This document shows positions 27,189 through 37,034 of a stretch of 64,000 nucleotides of DNA, one piece after another. This DNA comes from Streptomyces sp. SLBN-31 (lineage in GTDB: Bacteria > Actinomycetota > Actinomycetes > Streptomycetales > Streptomycetaceae): positions 2,108,001 to 2,172,000 of the forward strand of contig NZ_VFNC01000001.1 in the NCBI RefSeq assembly GCF_006715395.1. The letters run 5' to 3'. The translations under genes were made by a program, and so were the position numbers. Positions within the stretch are counted from its first letter, which is position 1. Every line of letters begins with the position of its first letter. The notes under the pieces are model-generated. The model made no database searches. It had not been told where the DNA came from and saw nothing but the letters and a program-made list of their open reading frames with translations.

Positions 27189-28064
27189 GTGACCAAGGAC
27201 TCGTATCTCGTCGGACTGATTGGCGCCGGCATCGGCCCCTCGCTCAGCCCGGCGCTGCACGAGCGGGAAGCGGACCGGCAGGGCCTGCGCTACCTGTACC
27301 GGCTCATCGACATCGACACCCTCGGCGTGCGCCCGGAGGCGGTCGGCGACCTGGTGCGGGCCGCCCGCGACCTCGGCTTCGACGGCCTGAACATCACCCA
27401 CCCCTGCAAGCAACTGGTCATCGACCACCTCGACGCGCTCGCCCCGCAGGCCGAGGCCCTCGGCGCGGTCAACACGATCGTCTTCGAGGACGGCCGCGCG
27501 ATCGGCCACAACACCGACGTCACCGGCTTCGCCGCGTCCTTCGCCCGCGGGCTGCCCGACGTACCGCTGGAGCGGGTCGTGCAGCTCGGCGCCGGCGGGG
27601 CGGGGGCGGCCGTCGCGCACGCCACGCTCACCCTCGGAGCCGGGCGGGTCACCGTCGTGGACGCGCTCGCCGACCGGGCGGCCGGCCTCGCCGCCGCCCT
27701 GAACCGTCACTTCGGCGCCGGGCGCGCCGCCGCCGCGACCCCGGACCGGCTCGCGGAGCTCCTCGACCGGGCCGACGGCGTCGTGCACGCCACGCCGACC
27801 GGCATGGCCGCCCACCCCGGCCTGCCCTTCGCCGCCGCACTGCTGCGCCCTGGACTGTGGGTGGCCGAGGTCGTCTACCGCCCGCTGGAGACCGAACTGC
27901 TGCGCACCGCACGCGGGTTGGGCTGCGCCACGCTGGACGGCGGCGGCATGGCCGTCTTCCAGGCCGCGGACGCCTTCCGCCTCTTCACCGGCCGTGAGCC
28001 CGACACGGCACGCATGCTGCGCGACATCGGCGAACTCGCGGGCGCCGTCACCGCCGCGAACTGA
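27189..28064 (+). CDS. Shikimate/quinate dehydrogenase (AroE family, catabolic)
   Basis: This 291-residue AroE-fold dehydrogenase has the substrate motif GPSLSPALHE, the catalytic Lys74 in NITHPCK, GAVNT, and Asp110 in GHNTD. The NAD(P) loop is LGAGGAGAA. It interconverts shikimate and 3-dehydroshikimate (or quinate and 3-dehydroquinate). Clustering with an importer and a 3-dehydroshikimate dehydratase indicates a catabolic role rather than aromatic amino-acid biosynthesis. GTG start with AGGAGG 5 nt upstream. A TetR-type operator lies just upstream. Confidence 0.9.
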   Translation: MTKDSYLVGLIGAGIGPSLSPALHEREADRQGLRYLYRLIDIDTLGVRPEAVGDLVRAARDLGFDGLNITHPCKQLVIDHLDALAPQAEALGAVNTIVFEDGRAIGHNTDVTGFAASFARGLPDVPLERVVQLGAGGAGAAVAHATLTLGAGRVTVVDALADRAAGLAAALNRHFGAGRAAAATPDRLAELLDRADGVVHATPTGMAAHPGLPFAAALLRPGLWVAEVVYRPLETELLRTARGLGCATLDGGGMAVFQAADAFRLFTGREPDTARMLRDIGELAGAVTAAN

Positions 28065-28080
28065 AGCGAGGTACCCGAAA

Positions 28081-29880
28081 GTGCGTACGTCCATCGCGAC
28101 CGTCTCCCTCAGCGGCTCCCTCACCGAGAAGCTGACCGCGGCCTCCCGGGCCGGCTTCGACGGCGTCGAGATCTTCGAGAACGACCTGCTCGCGAGCCCC
28201 CTCACCCCCGAGGAGATCCGCGCCCGGTGCGCCGACCTCGGCCTCACCGTCGACCTCTACCAGCCCATGCGGGACATCGAGGCCGTACCGGAGGCGGAGT
28301 TCACGCGGAACCTGCGGCGCGCCCGGCACAAGTTCGAGCTGATGCGGCGCCTCGGCGCCGACACGGTCCTCGTCTGCTCCAGCGTCCACCCGCTTGCCGT
28401 CGACGACGACGCCCTCGCCGCCGCGCACCTGAGCCGACTCGCCGACCTCGCGCAGGACTTCGGCGTCCGCGTCGCCTACGAGGCGCTGGCCTGGGGCCGG
28501 CACGTCAGCACCTACGACCACGCATGGCACGTCGTCGAGACGGCCGGCCACGCCGCGCTGGGCATCTGCCTGGACAGCTTCCACATCCTCTCGCGCGGCT
28601 CGGACCCCAAGGGCATCGAGGACATCCCCGGCGAGAAGATCTTCTTCCTCCAGCTCGCGGACGCCCCGCTGCTCGCGATGGACGTCCTGCAGTGGAGCCG
28701 CCACTACCGCTGCTTCCCCGGCCAGGGCGGCTTCGACGTGGCCGGCCTGGTGCGGCACGTGCTGCGCACGGGATACGACGGCCCGCTCTCCCTGGAGGTC
28801 TTCAACGACGTCTTCCGCCAGGCCGAGGCCGGTCCCACCGCGGTGGACGCGCAGCGTTCCCTGCTCGTCCTGGAGGAGCAGGTGGGCCTGGCGGACCTGC
28901 CCGCCCCCGTCGTCCCGACCGGCGTCGCCTTCGCCGAACTGGTCACGCCAGACGCCGAGCCGGTCGCCGAAGTGCTCGGCGCCCTGGGCTTCACCCGCGG
29001 CGCCCGGCACCGCGGCAAGCCGGTCGACCTGTGGCAGCAGGGCGAGGCCCGCATCCTCGTCAACACCGGCACGCCCGTACGACGCGGCGACGGCACCGGG
29101 CTCGCCGCGATCGGCCTGGAGTCCCCGGATCCGGCCGGCGCCGCCCGCCGGGCCGAGGCGCTGCTCGCGCCGGTGCTGCCGCGCAGGCGGGCCGAGGGGG
29201 ACGCCCCGCTGGACGCCGTGGCGGCCCCCGACGGCACGGAGCTCTTCTTCTGCGCCACCGACCGCCCCGGACTCCCCGACTGGCGGGCCGACTTCGAGGA
29301 CACCGGACAGCCCGCCGAGGGCGCCGGGGTGACCGGCATCGACCACCTCGCGCTCGTCCAGCCCTGGCACCACTTCGACGAGGCCGCTCTCTTCCACCGC
29401 GGCGTCCTCGGCCTGTCCGCCCAGGAGAGCGTGGACGTCGCCGACCCCTACGGCCTGCTGCGCAGCCGCGCGGTGACGGGCGACGGCGGCGGCGTCCGTA
29501 TCGCCCTGTCGGTCGGTGCGGCACCGGCCGACGACACCGTCCACGCCCAGCACATCGCGCTGGCGACCCCGGACGTGGTGGCGGCGGCCCGTCGCTTCCG
29601 GGCGGCGGGCGGCGCGCTGCTGCCGATGCCGTCGAACTACCACGACGACCTGGCCGCCCGGTTCGAGTTCGCCGACGGAGAGCTGGAGACGTATCGCGAA
29701 CTGGGCATCCTCTACGACCGTGACGCGTACGGGGAGTTCCGGCACTGCTACACCCGGACCGTGGGCCGCGTCTTCTTCGAACTGGTCCAGCGCGACGGCG
29801 GCTACCGCGGCTACGGCGCGGCCAACGCCCCCGTCCGGCTGGCCGCCCAGCACGCGGTGCGCCGGCTCACTGGCGGCTGA
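28081..29880 (+). CDS. quiC: 3-Dehydroshikimate dehydratase fused to an HPPD-like domain (QuiC type)
   Basis: This 599-residue two-domain enzyme converts 3-dehydroshikimate to protocatechuate. The N-terminal TIM barrel (about 1-280) carries the metal ligands expected for QuiC1: Glu134 (VAYEALAWG), Asp165 (GICLDSFH), Gln191 (FLQLADAP) and Glu239 (LSLEVFND). The C-terminal region (about 285-599) resembles 4-hydroxyphenylpyruvate dioxygenase, with possible metal residues in IDHLALVQ, HAQHIAL and VFFELVQRDG. In Pseudomonas this fused domain has no proven dioxygenase role. It begins 16 nt after the shikimate dehydrogenase gene and ends overlapping the convergent gene by 14 nt. No protocatechuate ring-cleavage genes are in the window. 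Confidence 0.92.
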   Translation: MRTSIATVSLSGSLTEKLTAASRAGFDGVEIFENDLLASPLTPEEIRARCADLGLTVDLYQPMRDIEAVPEAEFTRNLRRARHKFELMRRLGADTVLVCSSVHPLAVDDDALAAAHLSRLADLAQDFGVRVAYEALAWGRHVSTYDHAWHVVETAGHAALGICLDSFHILSRGSDPKGIEDIPGEKIFFLQLADAPLLAMDVLQWSRHYRCFPGQGGFDVAGLVRHVLRTGYDGPLSLEVFNDVFRQAEAGPTAVDAQRSLLVLEEQVGLADLPAPVVPTGVAFAELVTPDAEPVAEVLGALGFTRGARHRGKPVDLWQQGEARILVNTGTPVRRGDGTGLAAIGLESPDPAGAARRAEALLAPVLPRRRAEGDAPLDAVAAPDGTELFFCATDRPGLPDWRADFEDTGQPAEGAGVTGIDHLALVQPWHHFDEAALFHRGVLGLSAQESVDVADPYGLLRSRAVTGDGGGVRIALSVGAAPADDTVHAQHIALATPDVVAAARRFRAAGGALLPMPSNYHDDLAARFEFADGELETYRELGILYDRDAYGEFRHCYTRTVGRVFFELVQRDGGYRGYGAANAPVRLAAQHAVRRLTGG

Positions 29881-31327
29881 CGCTCCTGGTCACGCCGGTG
29901 ACGACGGTGGTGGCCAGGATCCAGCCGGTGATGATCAGGCCGTAGGCGAGGTACTGGTGCCAGCCGGACGGGGCGAAGGCGTCCTCCTGGCCGAAGGAGA
30001 TCACGGGCAGGAGCAGGTCGAGGGTGTAGAAGACCGGGTTGAAGTGCGGGGCCTCCGACGCCTTCAGGGGCCGGGGATGGTGCACCGCGTACGCGATCGA
30101 GCCGATCGCGAGCAGCGACAGCAGCCAGACGGCCGCCCGCAGCGGACGGAAGCCGTAGCCGACGGTGGCGTCCTGGACGTACCCCCACAGGCGGCCGTAC
30201 CAGGCGCGGGTGGTGCGCAGGCGGCGCTGTTTGGCGAGCTGGACCAGGCGGGCGGCGTAGTCGTCGCCGATGCGGCGGTAGGCGGCGGTCAGCTGCTCGT
30301 AGGCGTGGGGCTCGTACCGGGGGTCGCGCTCCAGCATGGGCAGGCGGCGCTCGGCGGGCTCGTGCGGGGTGAGGGTGGTGTAGGTGAGGTCGCTGAGGAA
30401 GACCCGCTGCGGCAGCACCTCCGGGTCGAGGTACAGGACGTCGAGACGCGCGCGACGCAGATTGAGGATGCCGTCGACGGGTTCGCTCCGGCGCAGCCAC
30501 AGCTCTCCGACGGTGCCGCTGCTGACGCGCAGCGCCGTCCCGCCGGGGTTGGAGAGCCGGGACAGGGTCAGTTCGAGCCGGCCCGGTATCCGGCAGCCGC
30601 GGAAGTCGATCCGCCCCTCGGCCCGCACCTGCCGCATCCGCACATCGGAGCCGGCGTCGAGGTTCAGGGCGCTCAGCGCGGTGGCCCCGGGGTTGCGGAA
30701 GTGCGCCCCCTCCAGGTTCACCGTGCCGGCGACGGCCGCCCCGTCGAGCTGCGCCTGGCCGTCGGCCCGCATGCCCGGTGCCCACAGGTCGTCCCCGATC
30801 TCGGCGTGGTGCAGCCGCAGCACCGGCTCGGGGTCGTCCGGCGCCGACAGCCGCGCCCGCTCCAGGAACAGCGCACCGGAGATGTGGGCCCCGCCGAGCC
30901 GCACGGGCCCGGTGATCCGGCAGTCGGTCAGCCGCAGCACTCCCTCCACGCGCAGGGTGGCCGCGACCAGGCCGGGCAGCGCCGAGTGGCTCAGGTTGAG
31001 CTGGCGGAACCGGGCGCCGTACAGCTCCGGAACCTCGTGGAAGTGGCAGTGGCTCAGCCGGACGGCAAAGTCGGTCGCGCCGTAGCGCAGGTCGAGCACC
31101 CCGATGATCCGGGCCCCGGCCAGCTTGAGCGCCGCTATCTCCCCCGGCTCCTGGGGCCCGTTGAGCAACAGGGCGCGCAACACGCTTGCCCGTACGGTCC
31201 GTTCGGGCCCCCACCGGGCGCCCTCCACCGGGTCCTCGTCGTCGCCCGCGCGGAAGTCGACGGCCGCCCCTGTGGCGAACGCCCGCCACACCCGCCGCTC
31301 GGCCTCCGTCAGCTCGTTGATCTCCAC
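29867..31327 (-). CDS. Putative membrane protein with beta-helix (pentapeptide-like) repeats, function unknown
   Basis: This 486-residue protein has a long N-terminal part (about residues 65-330) made of short periodic segments such as GARIIGVLDLRYG, VRLGGAHISGALFLERA and GTVNLEGAHFRNPG, suggesting a right-handed beta-helix. A charged linker (YEQLTAAYRRIGDDYAARLVQLAKQRR) follows, then two hydrophobic helices (PLRAAVWLLSLLAIGSIAYAV and YGLIITGWILATTVV) that anchor it in the membrane. Homologues are sometimes labelled membrane-associated oxidoreductase without evidence. It starts with GTG directly after an inverted repeat, and its stop overlaps QuiC by 14 nt. Confidence 0.75.
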   Translation of the reverse strand: MEINELTEAERRVWRAFATGAAVDFRAGDDEDPVEGARWGPERTVRASVLRALLLNGPQEPGEIAALKLAGARIIGVLDLRYGATDFAVRLSHCHFHEVPELYGARFRQLNLSHSALPGLVAATLRVEGVLRLTDCRITGPVRLGGAHISGALFLERARLSAPDDPEPVLRLHHAEIGDDLWAPGMRADGQAQLDGAAVAGTVNLEGAHFRNPGATALSALNLDAGSDVRMRQVRAEGRIDFRGCRIPGRLELTLSRLSNPGGTALRVSSGTVGELWLRRSEPVDGILNLRRARLDVLYLDPEVLPQRVFLSDLTYTTLTPHEPAERRLPMLERDPRYEPHAYEQLTAAYRRIGDDYAARLVQLAKQRRLRTTRAWYGRLWGYVQDATVGYGFRPLRAAVWLLSLLAIGSIAYAVHHPRPLKASEAPHFNPVFYTLDLLLPVISFGQEDAFAPSGWHQYLAYGLIITGWILATTVVTGVTRSVSRQ

Positions 31328-31328
31328 A

Positions 31329-31355
31329 ACCCGGGAACTCTAGTCAGTCCCGGGT
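31329..31355 (-). promoter_or_regulatory. Inverted repeat abutting the start codon of the beta-helix protein gene
   Basis: Perfect 8-bp arms ACCCGGGA/TCCCGGGT enclose an 11-nt spacer. The repeat ends 1 nt from the GTG start at 31327, where a ribosome site would be expected and none is seen. It could be an operator on a leaderless gene or an mRNA hairpin limiting translation. Confidence 0.45.
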
Positions 31356-31369
31356 CCGGCCACTACGCC

Positions 31370-31408
31370 AACGGCCTCGCTCCACCAGGGGTGTTGAGCG
31401 AGGCCGTT
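31370..31408 (-). terminator. Terminator of the pentose phosphate operon
   Basis: Perfect 13-bp arms (AACGGCCTCGCTC and complement) enclose a 13-nt loop that holds a further CACC/GGTG pairing. It lies 25 nt downstream of the phosphatase stop, at the end of the tkt-to-phosphatase operon. Confidence 0.85.
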
Positions 31409-31433
31409 CGTGTGGCCGGTGCCGGTCGCGGTC

Positions 31434-32027
31434 CTAAGGCCGGGTGTTCCACTCGGCGATGACCGGGTGGCCGTGCTCGGTGGACAGCCGGCCGACCGTC
31501 CCCGTCGCCAGCTGGAACAGCCTGCCCTCGGCCGGGGACAGCCCCAGCCGGCGTGCCGTCAGCACGCGCAGGAAGTGACCGTGGGCGACCAGGATCACGT
31601 CACCCGTGCTGTTCTGCAGGGCGGCGTCGACCCGGGACAGCACCCGGTCGGCCCGCTCGCCGACCTCGGCCGGCGACTCGCCCGGCCGGCCCTCGCCGCC
31701 AGGCGGGACGCCGTGCAGCCACAGGTCCCAGTGCGGACGGGTGCGGTGGATCTCGACGGTGGTGATGCCCTCGTAGGCGCCGTAGTTCCACTCGTGCAGG
31801 TTCGGCTCGACGGCCGTGCCGGTCAGGCCCGCCAGTTCGGCGGTCCGGACGGCGCGGGTCAGCGGGCTGGTGAGGGCGAGTGCGTACGTCCGCCGGGCGA
31901 GGAGCGGAGCGAGGGACTTGGCCTGCTCCTCACCGCGGTGGGTGAGGGGCAGGTCCGTGAAGCTGGTGTGCTGTCCCGAGGCGCTCCACTCGGTCTCGCC
32001 GTGACGGACCAGGAGGAGGTCACCCAT
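31434..32027 (-). CDS. Histidine phosphatase (phosphoglycerate-mutase-like)
   Basis: This 197-residue member of the histidine phosphatase superfamily has the RHG motif LLVRHGETEWS (phosphorylated His8), the acid residue in LHEWNYGAYEG, and the second His in LVAHGHFLRVL. It is the last gene of the pentose phosphate operon, 6 nt after gnd, so a sugar-phosphate phosphatase role is plausible. It could act on a pathway intermediate or overflow product, but the substrate is unproven. Confidence 0.9.
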   Translation of the reverse strand: MGDLLLVRHGETEWSASGQHTSFTDLPLTHRGEEQAKSLAPLLARRTYALALTSPLTRAVRTAELAGLTGTAVEPNLHEWNYGAYEGITTVEIHRTRPHWDLWLHGVPPGGEGRPGESPAEVGERADRVLSRVDAALQNSTGDVILVAHGHFLRVLTARRLGLSPAEGRLFQLATGTVGRLSTEHGHPVIAEWNTRP

Positions 32028-32033
32028 GGCACG

Positions 32034-32921
32034 CTACTTCTTCGACTCGACGGCGTGGCCGCCGAACTGGTTGCGCAGCGCGGCGACCATCTTCATCTGC
32101 GGCGAGTCGTCCTGGCGGGAGGAGAACCGCGCGAAGAGGGAGGCCGTGATGGCGGGCAGCGGCACGGCGTTGTCGATGGCCGCCTCGACCGTCCACCGGC
32201 CCTCGCCGGAGTCCTGCGCGAAGCCCTTCAGCTTGTCCAGGTGCGGGTCCTCGTCGAGGGCGTTGACCGCGAGGTCCAGCAGCCAGGAGCGGATGACCGT
32301 GCCCTCCTGCCAGGAGCGGAAGACCTCGCGGACGTTGTCCACGGAGTCGACCTTCTCCAGCAGCTCCCAGCCCTCGGCGTAGGCCTGCATCATGGCGTAC
32401 TCGATGCCGTTGTGGACCATCTTGGAGAAGTGCCCGGCGCCGACCTTGCCCGCGTGGACATAGCCGTACGGGCCCTCCGGCTTGAGCGCGTCGAAGATCG
32501 GCTGGAGCCGCTCGACGTGCTCCTTGTCGCCGCCGACCATGAGCGCGTAGCCGTTCTGCAGCCCCCACACGCCACCGGAGACGCCCGCGTCGACGAAGCC
32601 GATGCCCTTGGCGCCGAGTTCGGCGGCGTGCTTCTCGTCGTCGGTCCAGCGGGAGTTGCCGCCGTCCACGACGGTGTCGCCGGGGGAGAGGAGGTCGCCC
32701 AGCTCGTCCACGACCGACTGGGTCGGGCCGCCGGCCGGGACCATCACCCAGACCACGCGGGGGGCTTCGAGCTTGTCGACCAGGTCGGCGAGGCTCGCCG
32801 CGTCGGAGAGCTCGGGATTGCGGTCGTAGCCGATGACGGTGTGGCCGGCGCGGCGGAGCCGCTCGCGCATGTTGCCGCCCATCTTGCCCAGACCGATGAG
32901 GCCCAGCTGCATCGCTGTCAT
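32034..32921 (-). CDS. gnd: 6-Phosphogluconate dehydrogenase, decarboxylating (short type)
   Basis: This 295-residue enzyme oxidatively decarboxylates 6-phosphogluconate to ribulose 5-phosphate. The Rossmann loop LIGLGKMGGNM is at the N terminus, substrate motifs are GGNSRWTDDEKHA and GVSGGVWGLQNGYALMVGG, and the catalytic segment is KMVHNGIEYAMMQAYAEG. It belongs to the short, often NAD-preferring GndA/YqeC class rather than the ~470-residue NADP class. ATG 32921 has AAGGAAGG 9 nt upstream and lies 2 nt after the pgi stop; ATG 32912 is less likely. It completes the oxidative branch in this operon. Confidence 0.95.
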   Translation of the reverse strand: MTAMQLGLIGLGKMGGNMRERLRRAGHTVIGYDRNPELSDAASLADLVDKLEAPRVVWVMVPAGGPTQSVVDELGDLLSPGDTVVDGGNSRWTDDEKHAAELGAKGIGFVDAGVSGGVWGLQNGYALMVGGDKEHVERLQPIFDALKPEGPYGYVHAGKVGAGHFSKMVHNGIEYAMMQAYAEGWELLEKVDSVDNVREVFRSWQEGTVIRSWLLDLAVNALDEDPHLDKLKGFAQDSGEGRWTVEAAIDNAVPLPAITASLFARFSSRQDDSPQMKMVAALRNQFGGHAVESKK

Positions 32922-32923
32922 GT

Positions 32924-34570
32924 TCAGTTGCCTTCCTTGAGGTCGCGGTAGGCGGCCACGAGTGCGGTGGTGGAGGGGTCGAGGCCGGGGACGTCCGCGC
33001 CCTCGGTCAGGGCGGGCTCGACGCGCTTGGCGAGCACCTTGCCGAGCTCGACGCCCCACTGGTCGAAGGAGTCGATGTTCCAGACCGCGCCCTGCACGAA
33101 CACCTTGTGCTCGTAGAGGGCGATCAGCTGGCCGAGGACCGAGGGCGTCAGCTCGCGGGCCAGGATGGTGGTGGTGGGGTGGTTGCCGTTGAAGGTGCGG
33201 TGCGCGACCTGCTCCTCGGGAACCCCCTCCGCACGGACCTCCTCCGCGGTCTTGCCGAACGCCAGCGCCTGGCCCTGCGCGAACAGGTTGGCCATCAACA
33301 GGTCGTGCTGGGCCTTGAGTTCGTCGCTCAGTTCGCCGACCGGGCGGGCGAAGCCGATGAAGTCCGCGGGGATCAGCTTCGTGCCCTGATGGATCAACTG
33401 GTAGTAGGCGTGCTGGCCGTTGGTGCCGGGCGTGCCCCACACCACCGGTCCGGTCTGCCAGCCCACCGGCTGTCCGTCGCGCTGCACCGACTTGCCGTTG
33501 GACTCCATGTCCAGCTGCTGGAGGTACGCGGTGAACTTGGAGAGGTAGTGGCTGTACGGCAGCACCGCGTGCGACTGGGCGTCGAAGAAGTTGCCGTACC
33601 AGATGCCCAGCAGGCCCAGCAGCAGCGGGGCGTTGGCCTCGGCGGGGGCGGTGCGGAAGTGCTCGTCGACGATGCGGAAGCCGTCGAGCATCTCGCGGAA
33701 GCGGTCCGGGCCGATGGCGATCATCAGGGACAGGCCGATCGCGGAGTCGTAGGAGTAGCGGCCGCCGACCCAGTCCCAGAACTCGAACATGTTGTCAGGG
33801 TCGATGCCGAAGGCCGTGACCTTCTCGGCGTTCGTCGACAGCGCCACGAAGTGCCGGGCCACCGCCTTGTCGTCCCCACCGAGGCCGGCCAGCAGCCAGG
33901 AGCGGGCGGAGGTCGCGTTGGTGATCGTCTCGATGGTGGTGAACGTCTTGGACGCGACGATGAACAGCGTCTCCGCCGGGTCCAGGTCGCGGACCGCCTC
34001 GTGCAGGTCGGCCCCGTCGACGTTCGACACGAACCGGAACGTCAACTCCCGCGCAGTGAAGGCCCGCAGGGCCTCGTAGGCCATCGCCGGACCGAGGTCG
34101 GAGCCACCGATGCCGATGTTGACGACGTTCCTGATGCGCCTTCCGGTGTGGCCGGTCCACTCGCCGGAGCGGACCCGTCCGGCGAAGTCGCTCATCTTGT
34201 CGAGGACTTCGTGAACCTTCGGCACCACGTTCTCGCCGTCGACCTCGACCACCGCGTCCCGCGCGGCGCGCAGCGCGGTGTGCAGGACGGCACGGTCCTC
34301 GGTGAGGTTGATCCGCTCACCGCGGAACATGGCGTCCCGCAGCCCGAACACGTCGGTGGCGGTGGCCAGTTCCTGCAGCAACGCGAGCGTCTCGTCGGTG
34401 ACGAGGTGCTTGGAGTAGTCGATGCGCAGGTCGCCCACGCGCACCACGTACCGCTCCGCGCGCCCCGGGTCCGTCGCGAACAGCTCACGCAACTGCGGCT
34501 GCCCCTGGGCGCGGTGGTCCTCGAGCGCGGTCCACTCGGGGCGCCGGGAGAGCTGGGGGTTGTCGGACAT
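32924..34570 (-). CDS. pgi: Glucose-6-phosphate isomerase
   Basis: This 548-residue enzyme interconverts glucose 6-phosphate and fructose 6-phosphate. It shows the family signatures [47 protein letters not shown] and [22 protein letters not shown], and the full normal length. Its ATG overlaps the opcA stop by 1 nt (TGATG), indicating coupled translation. Inclusion of pgi allows fructose 6-phosphate from the non-oxidative branch to re-enter the oxidative branch, giving a cyclic NADPH-producing pathway. Confidence 0.97.
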   Translation of the reverse strand: MSDNPQLSRRPEWTALEDHRAQGQPQLRELFATDPGRAERYVVRVGDLRIDYSKHLVTDETLALLQELATATDVFGLRDAMFRGERINLTEDRAVLHTALRAARDAVVEVDGENVVPKVHEVLDKMSDFAGRVRSGEWTGHTGRRIRNVVNIGIGGSDLGPAMAYEALRAFTARELTFRFVSNVDGADLHEAVRDLDPAETLFIVASKTFTTIETITNATSARSWLLAGLGGDDKAVARHFVALSTNAEKVTAFGIDPDNMFEFWDWVGGRYSYDSAIGLSLMIAIGPDRFREMLDGFRIVDEHFRTAPAEANAPLLLGLLGIWYGNFFDAQSHAVLPYSHYLSKFTAYLQQLDMESNGKSVQRDGQPVGWQTGPVVWGTPGTNGQHAYYQLIHQGTKLIPADFIGFARPVGELSDELKAQHDLLMANLFAQGQALAFGKTAEEVRAEGVPEEQVAHRTFNGNHPTTTILARELTPSVLGQLIALYEHKVFVQGAVWNIDSFDQWGVELGKVLAKRVEPALTEGADVPGLDPSTTALVAAYRDLKEGN

Positions 34571-35496
34571 CAGACGGTCTCCTTGGCGGCCTCGGCCCGC
34601 AGGGCCACGGCGTACATCTCGTCGGCGTCGAGGCGGCGCAGCTCCTCGGCGATGAGTTCGGAGGTGGTGCGCACCTTCAGCGCGAGGGTGCGGGACGGCT
34701 GGCCCGGCAGGGACAGGGTGGCCAGCGGGCCCTCCGGGCGGTCGATGACGATCTCGCCGTCGACCGTGCCCAGGCGGACCGCGGTGACGACCGGCCCCGC
34801 GGTGACCACGCGGTCGATCTTCACGTTCAGCCGCGCCTCCAGCCAGCGCGCCAGCAGCTCGGCCGCCGGGTTCTCCGCCTCGGCCTCCACCGCGCCCGAG
34901 ATGATCTGGGCGCGGGCCTGGTCCAGGGCGGCGGCCAGCATCGAACGCCACGGCGTCAGCCGGGTCCAGGCGAGGTCGGTGTCGCCGGGGGCGTAGGAAC
35001 GCCTGCGGGTCTCCAGCTCCTGGAGCGGGTTCTCCACCGCGTACAGGTCGGTGATCCTGCGCTGCGCGAGCGCGCCCAGCGGGTCCTTCGAGGGGTTGTC
35101 CGGCGCGTCCACCGGCCACCACACGACGACCGGCGCGTCCGGCAGCAGCAGCGGCAGCACGACCGAGTCGGCGTGGTCGGACACCTCGCCGTAGGTGCGC
35201 AGCACCACCGTCTCGCCGGTGCCCGCGTCGGAGCCCACCCGCACCTCGGCGTCCAGCTTGGACGCGATGCGGTCGCGCGGGGTACGGGCCTGCCGCCTGA
35301 TGACGACCAGGGTGCGCGAGGGATGCTCGTGCGAGGCCTCCTCGGCCGCCTTGATCGCGTCGTAGGCGTTCTCCTCGTCCGTGACGATCACCATCGTCAG
35401 GACCATGCCCACGGCGGGCGTGCCCAGGGCGCGGCGACCCTGCACCAGCGCCTTGTTGATCTTGCTTGCCGTGGTGTCGGTCAGGTCGATCTTCAT
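34570..35496 (-). CDS. opcA: Glucose-6-phosphate dehydrogenase assembly protein OpcA
   Basis: This 308-residue actinobacterial/cyanobacterial protein is needed for assembly and redox-dependent activation of Zwf. It begins [18 protein letters not shown] and has the conserved [32 protein letters not shown] and [21 protein letters not shown]. It overlaps zwf by 4 nt (ATGA) and pgi by 1 nt. The cyanobacterial redox cysteines are not seen, so thiol control like that in cyanobacteria is unlikely. Confidence 0.95.
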   Translation of the reverse strand: MKIDLTDTTASKINKALVQGRRALGTPAVGMVLTMVIVTDEENAYDAIKAAEEASHEHPSRTLVVIRRQARTPRDRIASKLDAEVRVGSDAGTGETVVLRTYGEVSDHADSVVLPLLLPDAPVVVWWPVDAPDNPSKDPLGALAQRRITDLYAVENPLQELETRRRSYAPGDTDLAWTRLTPWRSMLAAALDQARAQIISGAVEAEAENPAAELLARWLEARLNVKIDRVVTAGPVVTAVRLGTVDGEIVIDRPEGPLATLSLPGQPSRTLALKVRTTSELIAEELRRLDADEMYAVALRAEAAKETV

Positions 35497-37034
35497 GGCC
35501 TGCGCCAGCTCCGTCCGTCTCGTGCGAGCATCTCGTCGGCTTCCCCGGGTCCCCAGGTCCCCGAGGCGTACTGCGCCGGCTTGCCGTTCTTCGCCCAGTA
35601 CTCCTCGATCGGGTCGAGGATCTTCCAGGACTCTTCCACTTCCTGGTGACGGGGGAAAAGGTTGGCGTCGCCGAGCAGCACGTCCAGGATGAGCCGCTCG
35701 TACGCCTCAGGGCTGGACTCCGTGAAGGACTCGCCGTAGGCGAAGTCCATCGACACGTCCCGGATCTCCATGGAGGTGCCCGGCACCTTGGAGCCGAAGC
35801 GGACCGTCATGCCCTCGTCGGGCTGGACGCGGATGACGATCGCGTTCTCGCCCAGCTCCTCGGTCGCGGTCGAGTCGAAGGGGGAGTGCGGCGCCCGCTG
35901 GAAGACGACCGCGATCTCGGTGACGCGACGGCCGAGCCGCTTGCCGGCCCGCAGGTAGAACGGCACGCCCGCCCACCGCCGGTTGTCCACGTTGAGCTTT
36001 ATGGCGGCGTACGTGTCCGTCGTCGAGGCCGGGTCGATGCCGTCCTCGTCGAGGTAGCCGCGTACCTTCTCGCCGCCCTGCCAGGCGGCCGCGTACTGCC
36101 CGCGCACCGTGTGCCGGCCGAGGTCCTCCGGCACCTTCACGGCCCTGAGCACCTTCAGCTTCTCCGTCAGCAGCGACTCCGCGTCGAAGGAGGCCGGCTC
36201 CTCCATGGCCGTGAGGGCCATCAACTGGAGCAGGTGGTTCTGGATGACGTCACGGGCGGCGCCGATGCCGTCGTAGTAGCCGGCGCGGCCGCCGATGCCG
36301 ATGTCCTCGGCCATGGTGATCTGCACGTGGTCGACGTACGACCGGTTCCAGATGGGCTCGTACATCTCGTTGGCGAAGCGCAGCGCCAGGATGTTCTGGA
36401 CGGTCTCCTTGCCCAGGTAGTGGTCGATGCGGAAGACCTGGTCCGGCTCGAACACGTCGTGCACGAGCGCGTTCAGCTCCCGGGCGGTGGCCAGATCGCG
36501 GCCGAAGGGCTTCTCGATGACCGCGCGCCGCCAGGAACCCTCGGGCGCATCCGCGAGGCCGTGCTGCTTCAGCTGCTCGACGACCTTGGGGAAGAACTTC
36601 GGCGGTACGGAGAGGTAGAAGGCGTAGTTGCCGCTCGTGCCGCGGGCCTTGTCGAGCTCGTCGACGGTGCTGCGCAGCTGCTCGAACGCCGTGTCGTCGT
36701 CGAAGTCGCCGGGGATGAACCGCATGCCCTCGGCGAGCTGCTGCCAGACCTCCTCGCGGAACTCGGTGCGCGCGTGCTCGCGGACCGCGTCGTGCACGAC
36801 CTGCGCGAAGTCCTGGTCCTCCCAGTCCCGGCGGGCGAACCCGACGAGGGAGAAGCCCGGCGGCAGCAGACCGCGGTTGGCCAGGTCGTAGACGGCCGGC
36901 ATCAGCTTCTTGCGGGAGAGGTCACCGGTGACGCCGAAGATGACGAGCCCGGACGGGCCGGCGATGCGCGGCAGCCGCCGGTCCCGGGCGTCGCGCAGCG
37001 GGTTCTGCCAGTCGGTGGCGGGAATCTCGGTCAT
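35493..37034 (-). CDS. zwf: Glucose-6-phosphate 1-dehydrogenase
   Basis: This 513-residue enzyme oxidises glucose 6-phosphate to 6-phosphogluconolactone, the main NADPH-forming step. The nucleotide loop [21 protein letters not shown] is near residue 33, followed by EKPFGRD, the active-site RIDHYLGKE and the C-terminal [16 protein letters not shown]. The ATG overlaps the tal stop (ATGA). OpcA follows immediately. No 6-phosphogluconolactonase gene is present in this operon. Confidence 0.97.
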   Translation of the reverse strand: MTEIPATDWQNPLRDARDRRLPRIAGPSGLVIFGVTGDLSRKKLMPAVYDLANRGLLPPGFSLVGFARRDWEDQDFAQVVHDAVREHARTEFREEVWQQLAEGMRFIPGDFDDDTAFEQLRSTVDELDKARGTSGNYAFYLSVPPKFFPKVVEQLKQHGLADAPEGSWRRAVIEKPFGRDLATARELNALVHDVFEPDQVFRIDHYLGKETVQNILALRFANEMYEPIWNRSYVDHVQITMAEDIGIGGRAGYYDGIGAARDVIQNHLLQLMALTAMEEPASFDAESLLTEKLKVLRAVKVPEDLGRHTVRGQYAAAWQGGEKVRGYLDEDGIDPASTTDTYAAIKLNVDNRRWAGVPFYLRAGKRLGRRVTEIAVVFQRAPHSPFDSTATEELGENAIVIRVQPDEGMTVRFGSKVPGTSMEIRDVSMDFAYGESFTESSPEAYERLILDVLLGDANLFPRHQEVEESWKILDPIEEYWAKNGKPAQYASGTWGPGEADEMLARDGRSWRRP

